Below are positions 7,874 to 15,512 of a stretch of DNA of 56,809 nt, in pieces. The stretch is taken from the NCBI GenBank assembly GCA_016930235.1, contig JAFGHI010000021.1, positions 1 to 56,809 of the forward strand, read 5' to 3'. The notes under the pieces are model-generated. The model had not been told where the DNA came from and did no database searches. It was given only the letters and a program-made list of their open reading frames with translations. The DNA is from Candidatus Omnitrophota bacterium. Its GTDB lineage: Bacteria > Omnitrophota > Omnitrophia > Omnitrophales > Aquincolibacteriaceae. Position 1 is the first letter of the stretch, and every line of letters starts with the position of its first letter. Both the position numbers and the translations under genes were made by a program.

Positions 7874-8016
7874 ACCGCTGGCGCCCACCGCGTAGGTGGC
7901 CTTTTTCAAGCTACAAGCTGCAAGTTCCAAGCCTCAAGCTTCAAAAATCTCTTTGTAGCCTGCCGCCTGTGGCCTGAAGCCTGGGAAAAGGCCACCTACG
8001 CGGTGGGCGAAGCGGT
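7874..8016. repeat. MITE-like element (family 1), full copy 2, inverted relative to copy 1
   Basis: A 143-base element with the same terminal inverted repeats as 4718-4857 and the same interior in reverse order (CAAGCTACAAGCTGCAAG, then GCCTGTGGCCTGAAGCCTGG). It lies between hemB and hemD, and its right-hand end forms the last codons and the TAG stop of hemD. With copy 1 it shows that this is a discrete element and not a chance hairpin. Confidence 0.87.
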
Positions 8017-8802
8017 TAAGGCTTTGATGAGTCCGTTGACGGTATGCGTCTTCGCTTCCCGGTAAGGTTCATGGCCGTAACGCCGGAGCGCTTCCGAAGT
8101 CACCGGTCCGATCGTCACAAAACGCGACGGCACTTTTTTTTTAAAACGTCCCGGAAGCAGATCAAAAAAACCCGAAACCGTCGACGCACTCGTAAGCGTA
8201 ATATAATCGATCTTGCGTTCCTTTAAAAGTGTTTCCAGTTTGTTGAGGGATGTCCGTGTTGGTTTCGGGAAAACCGTCCGGTAGGCCGTCACCTGGGTAA
8301 CGCATCCCCCATGCCTTTCGAGTTCCTCAGCCAAATATCCCGGGGCAATATCCGCACGGGGCAAGAGAAAATTCCGTCCCCGGACCCAGTCCTTTTCCCG
8401 AAAGGCCTCCAGGAGACCTTCGGAAGTAAATTGTCCGGGCACAAGGTCCGGTCTCCTGCCGGACTCCGTGAGGGCAAAAGCCGTCGCCTCCCCGATCGCA
8501 GCAATGCGGACATGATCGAGATAATGAAGGTCACGCCCGAGCGCATGCAGCCTCTGAAGGACACCCCTGACACCGTTCACGCTCGTCAAGATCATCCAAT
8601 GATAGCGTTTGATTTGTTTCAAGGCCTCATCGAAAGGCCCCCAATCTTCAGGCTCAACAATTTGAATGACCGGCAAATTAAAAACCCTGGCCCCCATTTT
8701 CTCCAGCATCTTCTTCATGGAACCGGATTGGGACCCGGGACGCGTCACGAGAACCGCCTTCCCGCGCAAAGGCCCGTTATTTTTCTTTTTTCTCTGTTTC
8801 AT
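7996..8802 (-). CDS. hemD: Uroporphyrinogen-III synthase
   Basis: HemD closes and inverts ring D of hydroxymethylbilane to give uroporphyrinogen III. The sequence is weakly conserved, as usual for HemD, but LRGKAVLVTRPGSQSGSM, WMILTSVNGVRGVL, IAAIGEATAFAL and the late ITLTSASTVSGF..VTIGPVTSEALR segments are diagnostic. I placed the start at ATG 8802, giving 268 aa and a 26-base overlap with the end of hemC. The last six residues (TASPTA) and the TAG stop are encoded by the terminal repeat of the element at 7874-8016, so the original C-terminus has been replaced or trimmed. No catalytic residue lies there, so activity is probably kept. Confidence 0.93.
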   Translation of the reverse strand: MKQRKKKNNGPLRGKAVLVTRPGSQSGSMKKMLEKMGARVFNLPVIQIVEPEDWGPFDEALKQIKRYHWMILTSVNGVRGVLQRLHALGRDLHYLDHVRIAAIGEATAFALTESGRRPDLVPGQFTSEGLLEAFREKDWVRGRNFLLPRADIAPGYLAEELERHGGCVTQVTAYRTVFPKPTRTSLNKLETLLKERKIDYITLTSASTVSGFFDLLPGRFKKKVPSRFVTIGPVTSEALRRYGHEPYREAKTHTVNGLIKALTASPTA

Positions 8803-9721
8803 GACGTACCCGCTCAAGGATTTCATGTCCGCCCTGTTCCAAAACCTTTTCGGCCGCCCTTTTTCCCAAGACCTCGGCATCCCCCAGAAGACCTTCGGCC
8901 TCACCGTCTGCCTGGACCTCCCCGTTCAAGCCCAGGACCATCCCCTTGACCGACAACCTGTCCCCTTCAACACGCGTCATGACCCCGCAAGGAAGCTGGC
9001 ACCCGCCGCCGAGCGTCCGCAAAAAGGCCCGTTCGCAAGCAAGCCTGATACCGGAAGGCCCGTGATGGATCGGCCGCAATAATTCACTCAGGGAATCATC
9101 CTTGTCCCGAACCTCGACTACGATCGCACCCTGTCCAGGAGACGGCAGCATCTCTTCCTCGGGAAAGATCTCCGCGATATAAGTCATAAGGCCGAGACGC
9201 TTCAGACCCGCGACCGCAAGGATCATCCCCTCCAAATCGTTAGCGTGGAGTTTGCGGATGCGCGTGTCCACATTCCCGTGAATCTCCCGAATCACAAGAT
9301 CCGGCCTTTTTCGGAGGACCTGGGCCTTTCTCCTCGGAGAACTGGTCCCGATACGGGCCCCGGCGGGAAGGTCCGCCAGCAGCCGTCCGTCTTTTGACAC
9401 CAAACAGTCGCGGGCATCCTCGCGTTCCAGGACCGCCCCCATCCGAAGTCCTTCGGGAAGGTTGACCGACATGTCCTTGGCGCTGTGGACCGCAAGATCA
9501 ATCTCTCCTTTTAAAAGGGCCTCCTCGATCTCGCGCGTAAAGACCCTTTTCGTCTGAAAAGGCGAAAGGCGCTGCCTGCGGATCATATCGCCCCCTGTCT
9601 TGATCCGGACAAGATCGATTGTGACGGCCCGAAAGTCCCTTTCGATTTTATTTTTGACGAGTTCGGCCTGGTAAACGGCCAGGGCACTTCCGCGGGTCCC
9701 GATCCGGATTTCATTTTTCAT
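8777..9721 (-). CDS. hemC: Porphobilinogen deaminase (hydroxymethylbilane synthase)
   Basis: HemC polymerises four porphobilinogens into hydroxymethylbilane on a covalent dipyrromethane primer. Visible are IGTRGSALAVYQAE at the N-terminus, the catalytic-Asp region LAVHSAKDM, RIGTSSPRRKAQ, HGNVDTRIRKL, PSPGQGA, and the primer-binding Cys in TLGGGCQ near residue 242. The length of 314 aa is typical. The ATG overlaps the stop of hemA as ATGA (9718-9721), a sign of translational coupling, and the 3' end overlaps hemD. Confidence 0.97.
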   Translation of the reverse strand: MKNEIRIGTRGSALAVYQAELVKNKIERDFRAVTIDLVRIKTGGDMIRRQRLSPFQTKRVFTREIEEALLKGEIDLAVHSAKDMSVNLPEGLRMGAVLEREDARDCLVSKDGRLLADLPAGARIGTSSPRRKAQVLRKRPDLVIREIHGNVDTRIRKLHANDLEGMILAVAGLKRLGLMTYIAEIFPEEEMLPSPGQGAIVVEVRDKDDSLSELLRPIHHGPSGIRLACERAFLRTLGGGCQLPCGVMTRVEGDRLSVKGMVLGLNGEVQADGEAEGLLGDAEVLGKRAAEKVLEQGGHEILERVRHETEKKEK

Positions 9722-11001
9722 AAGGGCTCTTGGGAATCTTTTTCCGGCTCTTCTTTTTCGATCCCGAAAAGACCGTGAAGGATCTCCAGATAACGTTTCG
9801 TCTTGCCCGTGCGGGCGGCTTCTTTTAATTTGCGGCGCGTATTTTTCATCCAACGACCCAGGATGCGCTTATGCAGGACTTCTTCTTCCCCGGGGTTGGG
9901 CTTCGTAGAAGGAAATTGTTCCAGCGTCCGTTTCAGCATGTCATCCAAGTGCCATTCGATTTTCTGCATCACGGGTTTGGCCTTCCATTGTTCGGCCCAT
10001 ATTTCATAATCCGAAACAGCCTGATCGATTAAGCCTTCGGCCGACTGGATCTCTTCGCGCCTGGACCTGAGATTGGACGCCGCAAGGCTTTTTAAGTCAT
10101 CGATATTATAAAGATAAACATCCTGGATGTTTTGAATATGCGGCTCGATATTTCTCGGGACCCCGATATCGATCAGAAAAAGCGGACGGTGGTTGCGTTT
10201 TGCCATCACCCGCTCGATTTGCTCACACCGGACCACAGGTCCGGGTGCCGAAGTCGAGGCAATCAAAATATCCACCGTGCCCAAATAATTTTCCCATTCC
10301 CCTAACGGTATCCATTGGGCCCCGAACGTTTCGGCCATTTGTTTGCCGCGCGATTCATGCCGGCTCACCACATAAAGGATCCTGGCACCCGATGCCTTCA
10401 AATTCTCAAGCGTGAGCCCGCTCATTTCTCCGGTCCCCAAGACCATGACATTTTCACTCTCGATTTTACCGAAGATCTTACGCGCGAGTTCAACGGCTAC
10501 CGACGGGATGCTGACCGCCCCCTGATTAATCTTTGTTTCGGTCCGGATTTGTTTGCCGACTTTGAGCGCTTTTTCCATCAACCGGTGAAGCCAGGGGCCG
10601 ACGGCCTTTTTCTTCCGCGCAAAGAGAAAGGCATCACGAACTTGTCCCAGGATTTCATTTTCGCCGATCACCATGGAATCCAATCCGCCTGCCACCCGGA
10701 AAAGATGATGAATCACCTCACGGCCTTCATAACGATAAATAAAAGGCAGGAACCCTTGAGGTTCGATTTCGTGACGTTGGGTAAAAATCCCCAGACAGGC
10801 GTCTTCGGGAAAAGCTTCCCCGGCACTTACGCCGTAGATTTCGACGCGGTTGCAGGTCGAGAGGATCATGATCTCTTGAAAGCCGTTTTTTTTGTGTGCG
10901 GTTTCCAAGGTCTTTTCGAGATCTTCTTCGCTGAAATGAAGTTTCTCGCGGACTTCGATAGGGCATTCCTTATAATTCAGGCCGTAAATAAATAATCCCA
11001 T
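9718..11001 (-). CDS. hemA: Glutamyl-tRNA reductase
   Basis: HemA reduces glutamyl-tRNA(Glu) to glutamate-1-semialdehyde with NADPH, the committed step of C5 tetrapyrrole synthesis. The active-site Cys50 is in ILSTCNRVEIYG; GGLDSMVIGENEILGQVRDA and the NADPH loop VLGTGEMSG follow; a C-terminal dimerisation helix region ends the protein. The length of 427 aa is normal. It is the first gene of hemA-hemC-hemD-(element)-hemB. Upstream lies 517 bases of repeat-rich sequence. I saw no heme- or cobalamin-type riboswitch there. Confidence 0.97.
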   Translation of the reverse strand: MGLFIYGLNYKECPIEVREKLHFSEEDLEKTLETAHKKNGFQEIMILSTCNRVEIYGVSAGEAFPEDACLGIFTQRHEIEPQGFLPFIYRYEGREVIHHLFRVAGGLDSMVIGENEILGQVRDAFLFARKKKAVGPWLHRLMEKALKVGKQIRTETKINQGAVSIPSVAVELARKIFGKIESENVMVLGTGEMSGLTLENLKASGARILYVVSRHESRGKQMAETFGAQWIPLGEWENYLGTVDILIASTSAPGPVVRCEQIERVMAKRNHRPLFLIDIGVPRNIEPHIQNIQDVYLYNIDDLKSLAASNLRSRREEIQSAEGLIDQAVSDYEIWAEQWKAKPVMQKIEWHLDDMLKRTLEQFPSTKPNPGEEEVLHKRILGRWMKNTRRKLKEAARTGKTKRYLEILHGLFGIEKEEPEKDSQEPL

Positions 11002-11062
11002 AACCTACACCCTTGCATGGAGTCAAAAATCCGAATCCCTAAGCACGAAATTCGAAGCAAAC

Positions 11063-11246
11063 TGGACTGTCCACAAATCGTGTTTACAGTTTTTCATCCA
11101 TCGGCTGATAGACTTGCCTCGTTCTCCCCATAGGGAAGAAGGCTTGGATGAGGGGGAATATTTTCATAACACCCTCACCCTGCCCCTCTCCCAAAGGGAG
11201 AGGGTAATACGATCGTTAACTGTCAACACCGCTCCTGAACAGTCCA
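11063..11246. repeat. MITE-like repeat (family 2), copy B
   Basis: The element begins with TGGACTGT and ends with the inverse AGTCCA. The inner ends are GTTTACAGTT and AACTGTCAAC. The interior repeats the layout of copy A at 1340-1533: a TTCTCCCC hairpin, then CCCTCACCCTGCCC, then CTCTCCC/GGGAGAG. It occupies the leader region upstream of hemA, so it could affect hem transcription. No gene is seen in 11002-11518 apart from repeats. Confidence 0.7.
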
Positions 11247-11364
11247 AGCAAACGCAATACTCAATTCCCGTCAGGATGAACCTCGCGCCTTTCCGCAAGA
11301 TAGAATCTTTAAACATCCCTGAAAAACGGAAAAAACGGCAACTGCCTGCGCCTGTGCCGTTAAG

Positions 11365-11440
11365 GCATTGGGTCCTTTGGTTATTCGAATTTCGATATTG
11401 TATGTGCTTCGAGATTCAAATTTCGAATTTGCATATTATT
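11365..11440. repeat. Degenerate ATTTCGA-type repeat (family 4)
   Basis: The stretch is built of GAATTTCGATATTG and CAAATTTCGAATTTG blocks. A similar stretch beginning GGTTATTCAAATTTC lies at 28510-28565. The rest of the 11247-11518 gap shows nothing recognisable. Confidence 0.5.
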
Positions 11441-11518
11441 TAATTTTTACACGGTCAACGCAATCGACAAAAAAAGACCTGCGCAAAACCGACCATGATC
11501 CCGACTTGTCCGATAATT

Positions 11519-12952
11519 TTATTCCCGTACTGCTTCCGCCTCGACTTGATCCAGGAATTCCTCAAACTCATCTTCAAGGGCGAGACAGGGCACGGGTTTT
11601 AAGGACGTAATCCTTTCAATCGCATCCAGGGTCTTCAAATCAAAGGGGTCACACATCCCAAGGCGGATCTCCTCGCCCGAGATTTCAAGCGGCACAACGC
11701 GGTGCGAACGAACGAATTCCGTGGTGAAGAGCCGCAGCATTTCACGCTTCGGGGTATACTGTTTGAGACTGATATAAGGAACACTTAATTTTTTCTCGAG
11801 CATCTTCCCGACATCTTCGCTTTTAACGGCATTCATGGCAATCAGGATCTGCCCCAACCGTTGTCCGGTTTCAAGGTGCCTTTTCAGCGCATCCTGGAGC
11901 TGATCATAACTAATCAGTCCCGCCCCCAAAAGGATCTGCCCCAAAGGATCGACTTGCCCGGTCACCGGAAGCTCTTCCATTTCGGGCGCGAGGATCTCCA
12001 TGGCCTCCTGGGTCCCGTGAACCGGGCTTGAGCGGCGGTCGCGCAGGTAATGGCTGCCGGGCTGGGATTTCAGAAAACCTTTGACCTCCGCGGCATCGCG
12101 GGCAATCTCCCCGAGGCTTTTATAGATCTTATGCAGATTGTTACAGGCCGCAACCGCACACGACATTAAAGGAAAGTCCTGCTTTTTCCCCTGGCGGTTG
12201 GTGACACGGATAAAACCGCGCTTACGGTCCTGCTCGTGATAATAGGTCGGAATGATCCGGTCGAATTCATTGATAAAGGTCCGCGCAAAGATTTCTTCGG
12301 CAGCCGGTGTGAGGACGACGATAAAATCATCCCCTCCGATATGCCCGATAAAACATTCGTTGTTTTGAGAAACCCGGTCACGGGTCTGGATCAGAATCTT
12401 GGCGGTTTGGCGGATGACATCATCCCCTTGCTCAAAGCTGTAACGGTCATTAAACGATTTGAAATTATTGATGTCGATATAAAGAACGGAGAATTTTTCG
12501 CCACTTTCGATCTTCGCGCGGATCATCCTATCAATGGAAGGATTTCCGGGAAGTCTCGTCAAGGCATTGGCTTCCATCCGCTGTGTGGCACGCGCGATAT
12601 TCATGGCCACCCGAAGCTGCAGCACCAAAGGATTGAAGGGCTTCATCAGGAAATCATCGAATCCCCGTTCCTGGCTCATGATGAGTTCGGAAATTTTATC
12701 CTGTTCCGTCATCAAAATGATGGGGACCGCCATCAGGTGGGCCTTCTGCCGGATCTTGTCGATCGGAAGTTTTCCTTCGATACGGTCGAGGTTCGTCGCA
12801 AGAATAATGAGATCGAATTTCTGGACCTCGATGGCCCTTAAGACATCGAGACTTCTTGTGGCCTCCATCACTTCGTAACCGCGCGCTTTCAAGCGCGTCG
12901 CGACCAAAGTGCAAACCAACGGATCTTGATCAGCAACGAGTATTTTCATCAT
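11519..12952 (-). CDS. Pseudo-receiver/GGDEF protein with C-terminal MshEN-type domain
   Basis: A 477-aa soluble protein. Residues 3-120 form a receiver domain with an intact acidic pair (LVADQD) but Ala at the phosphoacceptor site (DLIILATNL). A GGDEF domain follows with GGDDF near residue 215 and no RxxD inhibitory site. The C-terminal about 150 residues carry two RLG/PLG-type repeats (PLGQILLGAGLIS and RLGQILIAMNAVK) followed by LSVPYISL and HRVVPLEISGEEIRLGMCDP. This is the pattern of the N-terminal MshEN domain of type II secretion/type IV pilus ATPases, which binds cyclic-di-GMP. I chose ATG 12952; a GGGGG contributed by the repeat at 12960 is the only Shine-Dalgarno candidate. Confidence 0.85.
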   Translation of the reverse strand: MMKILVADQDPLVCTLVATRLKARGYEVMEATRSLDVLRAIEVQKFDLIILATNLDRIEGKLPIDKIRQKAHLMAVPIILMTEQDKISELIMSQERGFDDFLMKPFNPLVLQLRVAMNIARATQRMEANALTRLPGNPSIDRMIRAKIESGEKFSVLYIDINNFKSFNDRYSFEQGDDVIRQTAKILIQTRDRVSQNNECFIGHIGGDDFIVVLTPAAEEIFARTFINEFDRIIPTYYHEQDRKRGFIRVTNRQGKKQDFPLMSCAVAACNNLHKIYKSLGEIARDAAEVKGFLKSQPGSHYLRDRRSSPVHGTQEAMEILAPEMEELPVTGQVDPLGQILLGAGLISYDQLQDALKRHLETGQRLGQILIAMNAVKSEDVGKMLEKKLSVPYISLKQYTPKREMLRLFTTEFVRSHRVVPLEISGEEIRLGMCDPFDLKTLDAIERITSLKPVPCLALEDEFEEFLDQVEAEAVRE

Positions 12953-12959
12953 CTTAAAA

Positions 12960-13043
12960 GACCCCCGACCCATGACCCAAGACTCAAGACAGGAAAAATC
13001 ACATCTTTTTATGTCATGGGTCTTGGGTCCTGAGTCCTGGGTC
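12960..13043. repeat. Inverted repeat of GACCCAAGAC-type units (family 5)
   Basis: Two 31-base arms (12960-12990 and 13013-13043) are inverted copies matching at 25 of 31 positions. Each arm is itself a tandem of a 7-8 base GACYCAAG unit. The element fills the entire gap between the panB stop codon, which it touches, and the start of the GGDEF-MshEN gene. Confidence 0.75.
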
Positions 13044-13837
13044 TAATGATAGCTCTCCTTTTCCGAGGGAAATTTTCCTTTCAAGACATCATCCCGGTAA
13101 CCGGTCACTGCTTTTCGGATAACTTGCCCCAGGTCCGCATACTTACGGACAAATTTCGGGCTGACTTTTCCTTCAAAACCGAGCATATCGTGTAAAACCA
13201 GGACTTGGCCGTCCGTTTTGGGCCCTGCCCCGATTCCAACGGTCGGACATTTCACTTCGCGCGTGATCCGGTCGGCCAGCGCACTCGGCACACACTCCAA
13301 AACAATTGAGAAAACGCCGAGTTGATCCAACCGTTTTGCATCCTCAAAGATTTCTTCGGCTTGCTCGGCCTCTTTGCCCTGCACGTGGTAACCGCCGAGA
13401 GAACTTGCGGTTTGAGGTGTCATCCCCAAGTGGCCCATCACGGGAATTCCGGATTGAATCAACATTTTCACTTGTTCCTCGATCCGCCTGCCGCCTTCAA
13501 CCTTCACCGCATCGGCCTTCGCTTCCTGGAGGAAACGCCTTGCACTGCGAAGGGCACGTTCCGGCGTGTCATAAGACCCGAACGGCATATCCGCAACCAC
13601 CAAAGCATTCCGGACCGCCGCACCGACCGCTTTCGTGTGATGCAGCATATCGCGCATCGTCACCGGCACCGTGCTGTCGTAACCCAAAAGCACCATCCCC
13701 AACGAATCTCCGACCAGAATGATGTCCAGACCGGCTTCATCCAGGATCTTTGCCAAGGTGAAATCATAGGCCGTGAGCGCTGTGACTTTTTCCCCTTTCG
13801 ATTTTTTATCGCGAATCGATTTTGCCGTGATTTTCAT
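13043..13837 (-). CDS. panB: 3-methyl-2-oxobutanoate hydroxymethyltransferase
   Basis: PanB transfers a hydroxymethyl group from 5,10-methylene-tetrahydrofolate to 2-oxoisovalerate, giving ketopantoate, the first step to pantothenate and CoA. ALTAYDFTLAKILDEAG, ILVGDSLGMVLLGY (metal-binding Asp), VVADMPFGSY, VKVEGG, PVMGHLGMTPQ and CPTVGIGAGP are all present. The length of 264 aa is typical. It follows folD by 20 bases, which fits its folate cofactor need. The G of its TAG stop is the first base of the repeat at 12960-13043. Confidence 0.97.
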   Translation of the reverse strand: MKITAKSIRDKKSKGEKVTALTAYDFTLAKILDEAGLDIILVGDSLGMVLLGYDSTVPVTMRDMLHHTKAVGAAVRNALVVADMPFGSYDTPERALRSARRFLQEAKADAVKVEGGRRIEEQVKMLIQSGIPVMGHLGMTPQTASSLGGYHVQGKEAEQAEEIFEDAKRLDQLGVFSIVLECVPSALADRITREVKCPTVGIGAGPKTDGQVLVLHDMLGFEGKVSPKFVRKYADLGQVIRKAVTGYRDDVLKGKFPSEKESYH

Positions 13838-13857
13838 GAGATTATAATTTCTTCCGG

Positions 13858-14730
13858 TCAGTTATGCTGCCACGCGTAAGCGGTCATAAGATTTTGATAG
13901 AGCATCGTCACGGTCAAAGGCCCGACGCCCCCGGGCACCGGTGTGATAAATCCGGCGCGCTTCCTGGCTTCTTCGTATTCAATATCGCCGACCCATTTGC
14001 CGTCGACTTCCGTCGTTCCGATATCAATAACAATCGAGCCCGGTTTGACCCAGCGGCCTCGAATCATCTTGGGCTTTCCCGCGCAGGCAATCACGATATC
14101 GCTTTCCCCGACAAACCGCTGGATATCCTTCTCAGGCGTCCCGGTATTGCATACAATTGTCGTTACGCGGTTTTCCCCTAAAAGCAATTGGAGCGGACGG
14201 CCTGTAATCGCACTCTGGCCGATCAAAACGGCCTGCTTCCCCCGCAGAGAAACGCCGGTCGATTCAATCAGCCGGAAAGCCGCAAGCGCCGTGGAAGGGA
14301 TGAGCTTCGCACGCCTTAAGACAATCAAACCGAGATTGGCCGGATGGATCCCTTCGATATCTTTTCTGGGATCCAATTTCAAGAGGGCCTTGTCGGGATC
14401 AAACCCTTGGGGCAAAGGCATGGTGATAAAGATGCCGTGGACTTTTTTCGCGGAGCTGGCTTTCCGGATTTCATCTTCCAATGCTTTTTGACCTTTCACT
14501 GTCTCAGGCTTCACCCATTCGTAGCGGACCCCCAGCTTCCCGGCCAGTTTTTCCTGCTGAGCGAGATACCAGGCCGCCGAAGGGTCTTCCCCCACCTGGA
14601 TCGCCCGCAGGCAGGGCGTTTCCCGGCCGCGGTCCTTGATGGATTGCAGTGTTTCAAGAATCGACCCTTGAATTTCCTGAGCAAGAATTTTCCCCTGAAG
14701 GACCCTGGCCTCTTTAGTTTCCACTTTCAT
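13858..14730 (-). CDS. folD: Bifunctional methylene-THF dehydrogenase / methenyl-THF cyclohydrolase
   Basis: FolD interconverts 5,10-methylene-, 5,10-methenyl- and 10-formyl-tetrahydrofolate. The catalytic segment LRAIQVGEDPSAAWYLAQQE carries Trp-Tyr at the usual S-x-x-Y-V position, and the expected lysine follows the LAGK turn. IFITMPLPQGFDP, DIEGIHPANLG, VLIGQSAITGRPL and the C-terminal FITPVPGGVGPLTVTML are clear. I used ATG 14730, preceded by GAGAAAGGA inside the end of fchA. It overlaps fchA by 17 bases, indicating coupled folate enzymes. Confidence 0.96.
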   Translation of the reverse strand: MKVETKEARVLQGKILAQEIQGSILETLQSIKDRGRETPCLRAIQVGEDPSAAWYLAQQEKLAGKLGVRYEWVKPETVKGQKALEDEIRKASSAKKVHGIFITMPLPQGFDPDKALLKLDPRKDIEGIHPANLGLIVLRRAKLIPSTALAAFRLIESTGVSLRGKQAVLIGQSAITGRPLQLLLGENRVTTIVCNTGTPEKDIQRFVGESDIVIACAGKPKMIRGRWVKPGSIVIDIGTTEVDGKWVGDIEYEEARKRAGFITPVPGGVGPLTVTMLYQNLMTAYAWQHN

Positions 14731-15322
14731 TTCCTTTCTCAAAACGTTTCTTGAGTTCCTCGAGGGCCTTCTCGGAACGTTTCTTCGCTTCCTTGTTTTT
14801 CATGTAACACACATTGATCATCGCCGTATGATAGGCCCCCTTGAAAGCCGCTTCCAGAAGCCCCGCGCTCACTAAAAGATCATTTTTGATCGAGCCCGTC
14901 ACCAAATGCGCCATATGATGGTTCCATTCGTTGGCCATCACGACGAGCAGGGTCAAATCCGCCTGCAGCCGAAAAGAATTTTGAAGGGCATCCTCCATTT
15001 TATCTTCCTCACCCCAGGTTCTCATCACCTCTTCATACACCTTGGGATCCAAATCGACGATCTGAAAAGCATCTCTTTTGGTCTTTTCAAGGGACTCGAC
15101 AATCCGGGCAATCATTTCGCGTTTTTCCGTATCCTTTTTTTCTTCTTCGGGACGCATCCCCGCCTTTTTCTTCCTTTTCACGGAGACCCGGCCGACCATT
15201 TGCGTCAATCCCATCGCGAGCGCGGCCACGTAAGCGGAAACACTTCCACCTCCCGGGACAGGTTTTTCACTGGATAATTCCTCAAGGTAAGCTCTTAGGG
15301 TATGATCCGTAAAGGTTGTCAT
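14714..15322 (-). CDS. fchA: FTCD-type methenyltetrahydrofolate cyclohydrolase (cyclodeaminase family)
   Basis: A 202-aa stand-alone cyclodeaminase/cyclohydrolase domain (FchA/FTCD_C family), which hydrolyses methenyl-THF or deaminates formimino-THF. Evidence is the N-terminal LRAYLEELSSEKPVPGGGSV glycine loop followed by VAALAMGLTQMV, then an all-helical remainder. It precedes and overlaps folD, so redundant cyclohydrolase capacity is probable, as in formate-using one-carbon metabolism. The ATG at 15322 is 12 bases from AAGGAG; a TTG at 15331 is three bases from it. The start is therefore uncertain by three codons. FchA versus formimino-THF cyclodeaminase activity cannot be separated by sequence alone. 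Confidence 0.85.
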   Translation of the reverse strand: MTTFTDHTLRAYLEELSSEKPVPGGGSVSAYVAALAMGLTQMVGRVSVKRKKKAGMRPEEEKKDTEKREMIARIVESLEKTKRDAFQIVDLDPKVYEEVMRTWGEEDKMEDALQNSFRLQADLTLLVVMANEWNHHMAHLVTGSIKNDLLVSAGLLEAAFKGAYHTAMINVCYMKNKEAKKRSEKALEELKKRFEKGNESGN

Positions 15323-15452
15323 TTGATTCAAATACTCCTTCGCGAATGATTACGGGCGGAAACGCAAGGTCAAATCCTCCTTGAGCATGCCCTTTGATTT
15401 CTAATTCGGGAGTTAGTATAGGGGCCCTGGCCCCGGCTGTCAATTAGCCCTC

Positions 15453-15488
15453 ACCGCTAGCGCCCACCGCGTAGGTGGGCACAGCGGT
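15453..15488. repeat. Short hairpin form of family 1 element
   Basis: ACCGCTAGCGCCCACC is followed after GCGTA by the near-complement GGTGGGCACAGCGGT. This is the two element ends joined with the interior missing. It stands between the divergent fchA and glycosyltransferase genes, upstream of the latter's promoter box. Confidence 0.75.
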
Positions 15489-15495
15489 TTCGAAT

Positions 15496-15505
15496 GTGCT
15501 ATAGT
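15496..15505 (+). promoter_or_regulatory. Extended -10 box 7 bases before the glycosyltransferase ATG
   Basis: TGC directly precedes TATAGT at 15500-15505, an extended -10 arrangement, and only seven bases separate it from the ATG at 15513. No ribosome site is present, so a leaderless message is implied. Confidence 0.4.
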
Positions 15506-15512
15506 AGCAGCC

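Noticed and set aside
10315-10995. Long plus-strand open frame opposite hemA
   Set aside because: HemA is certain on the minus strand; the opposite frame has no ribosome site and unusual composition.
11002-11062. Possible riboswitch or leader upstream of hemA
   Set aside because: No conserved riboswitch core or terminator/antiterminator pair could be seen; the nearby structure belongs to repeat copy B.
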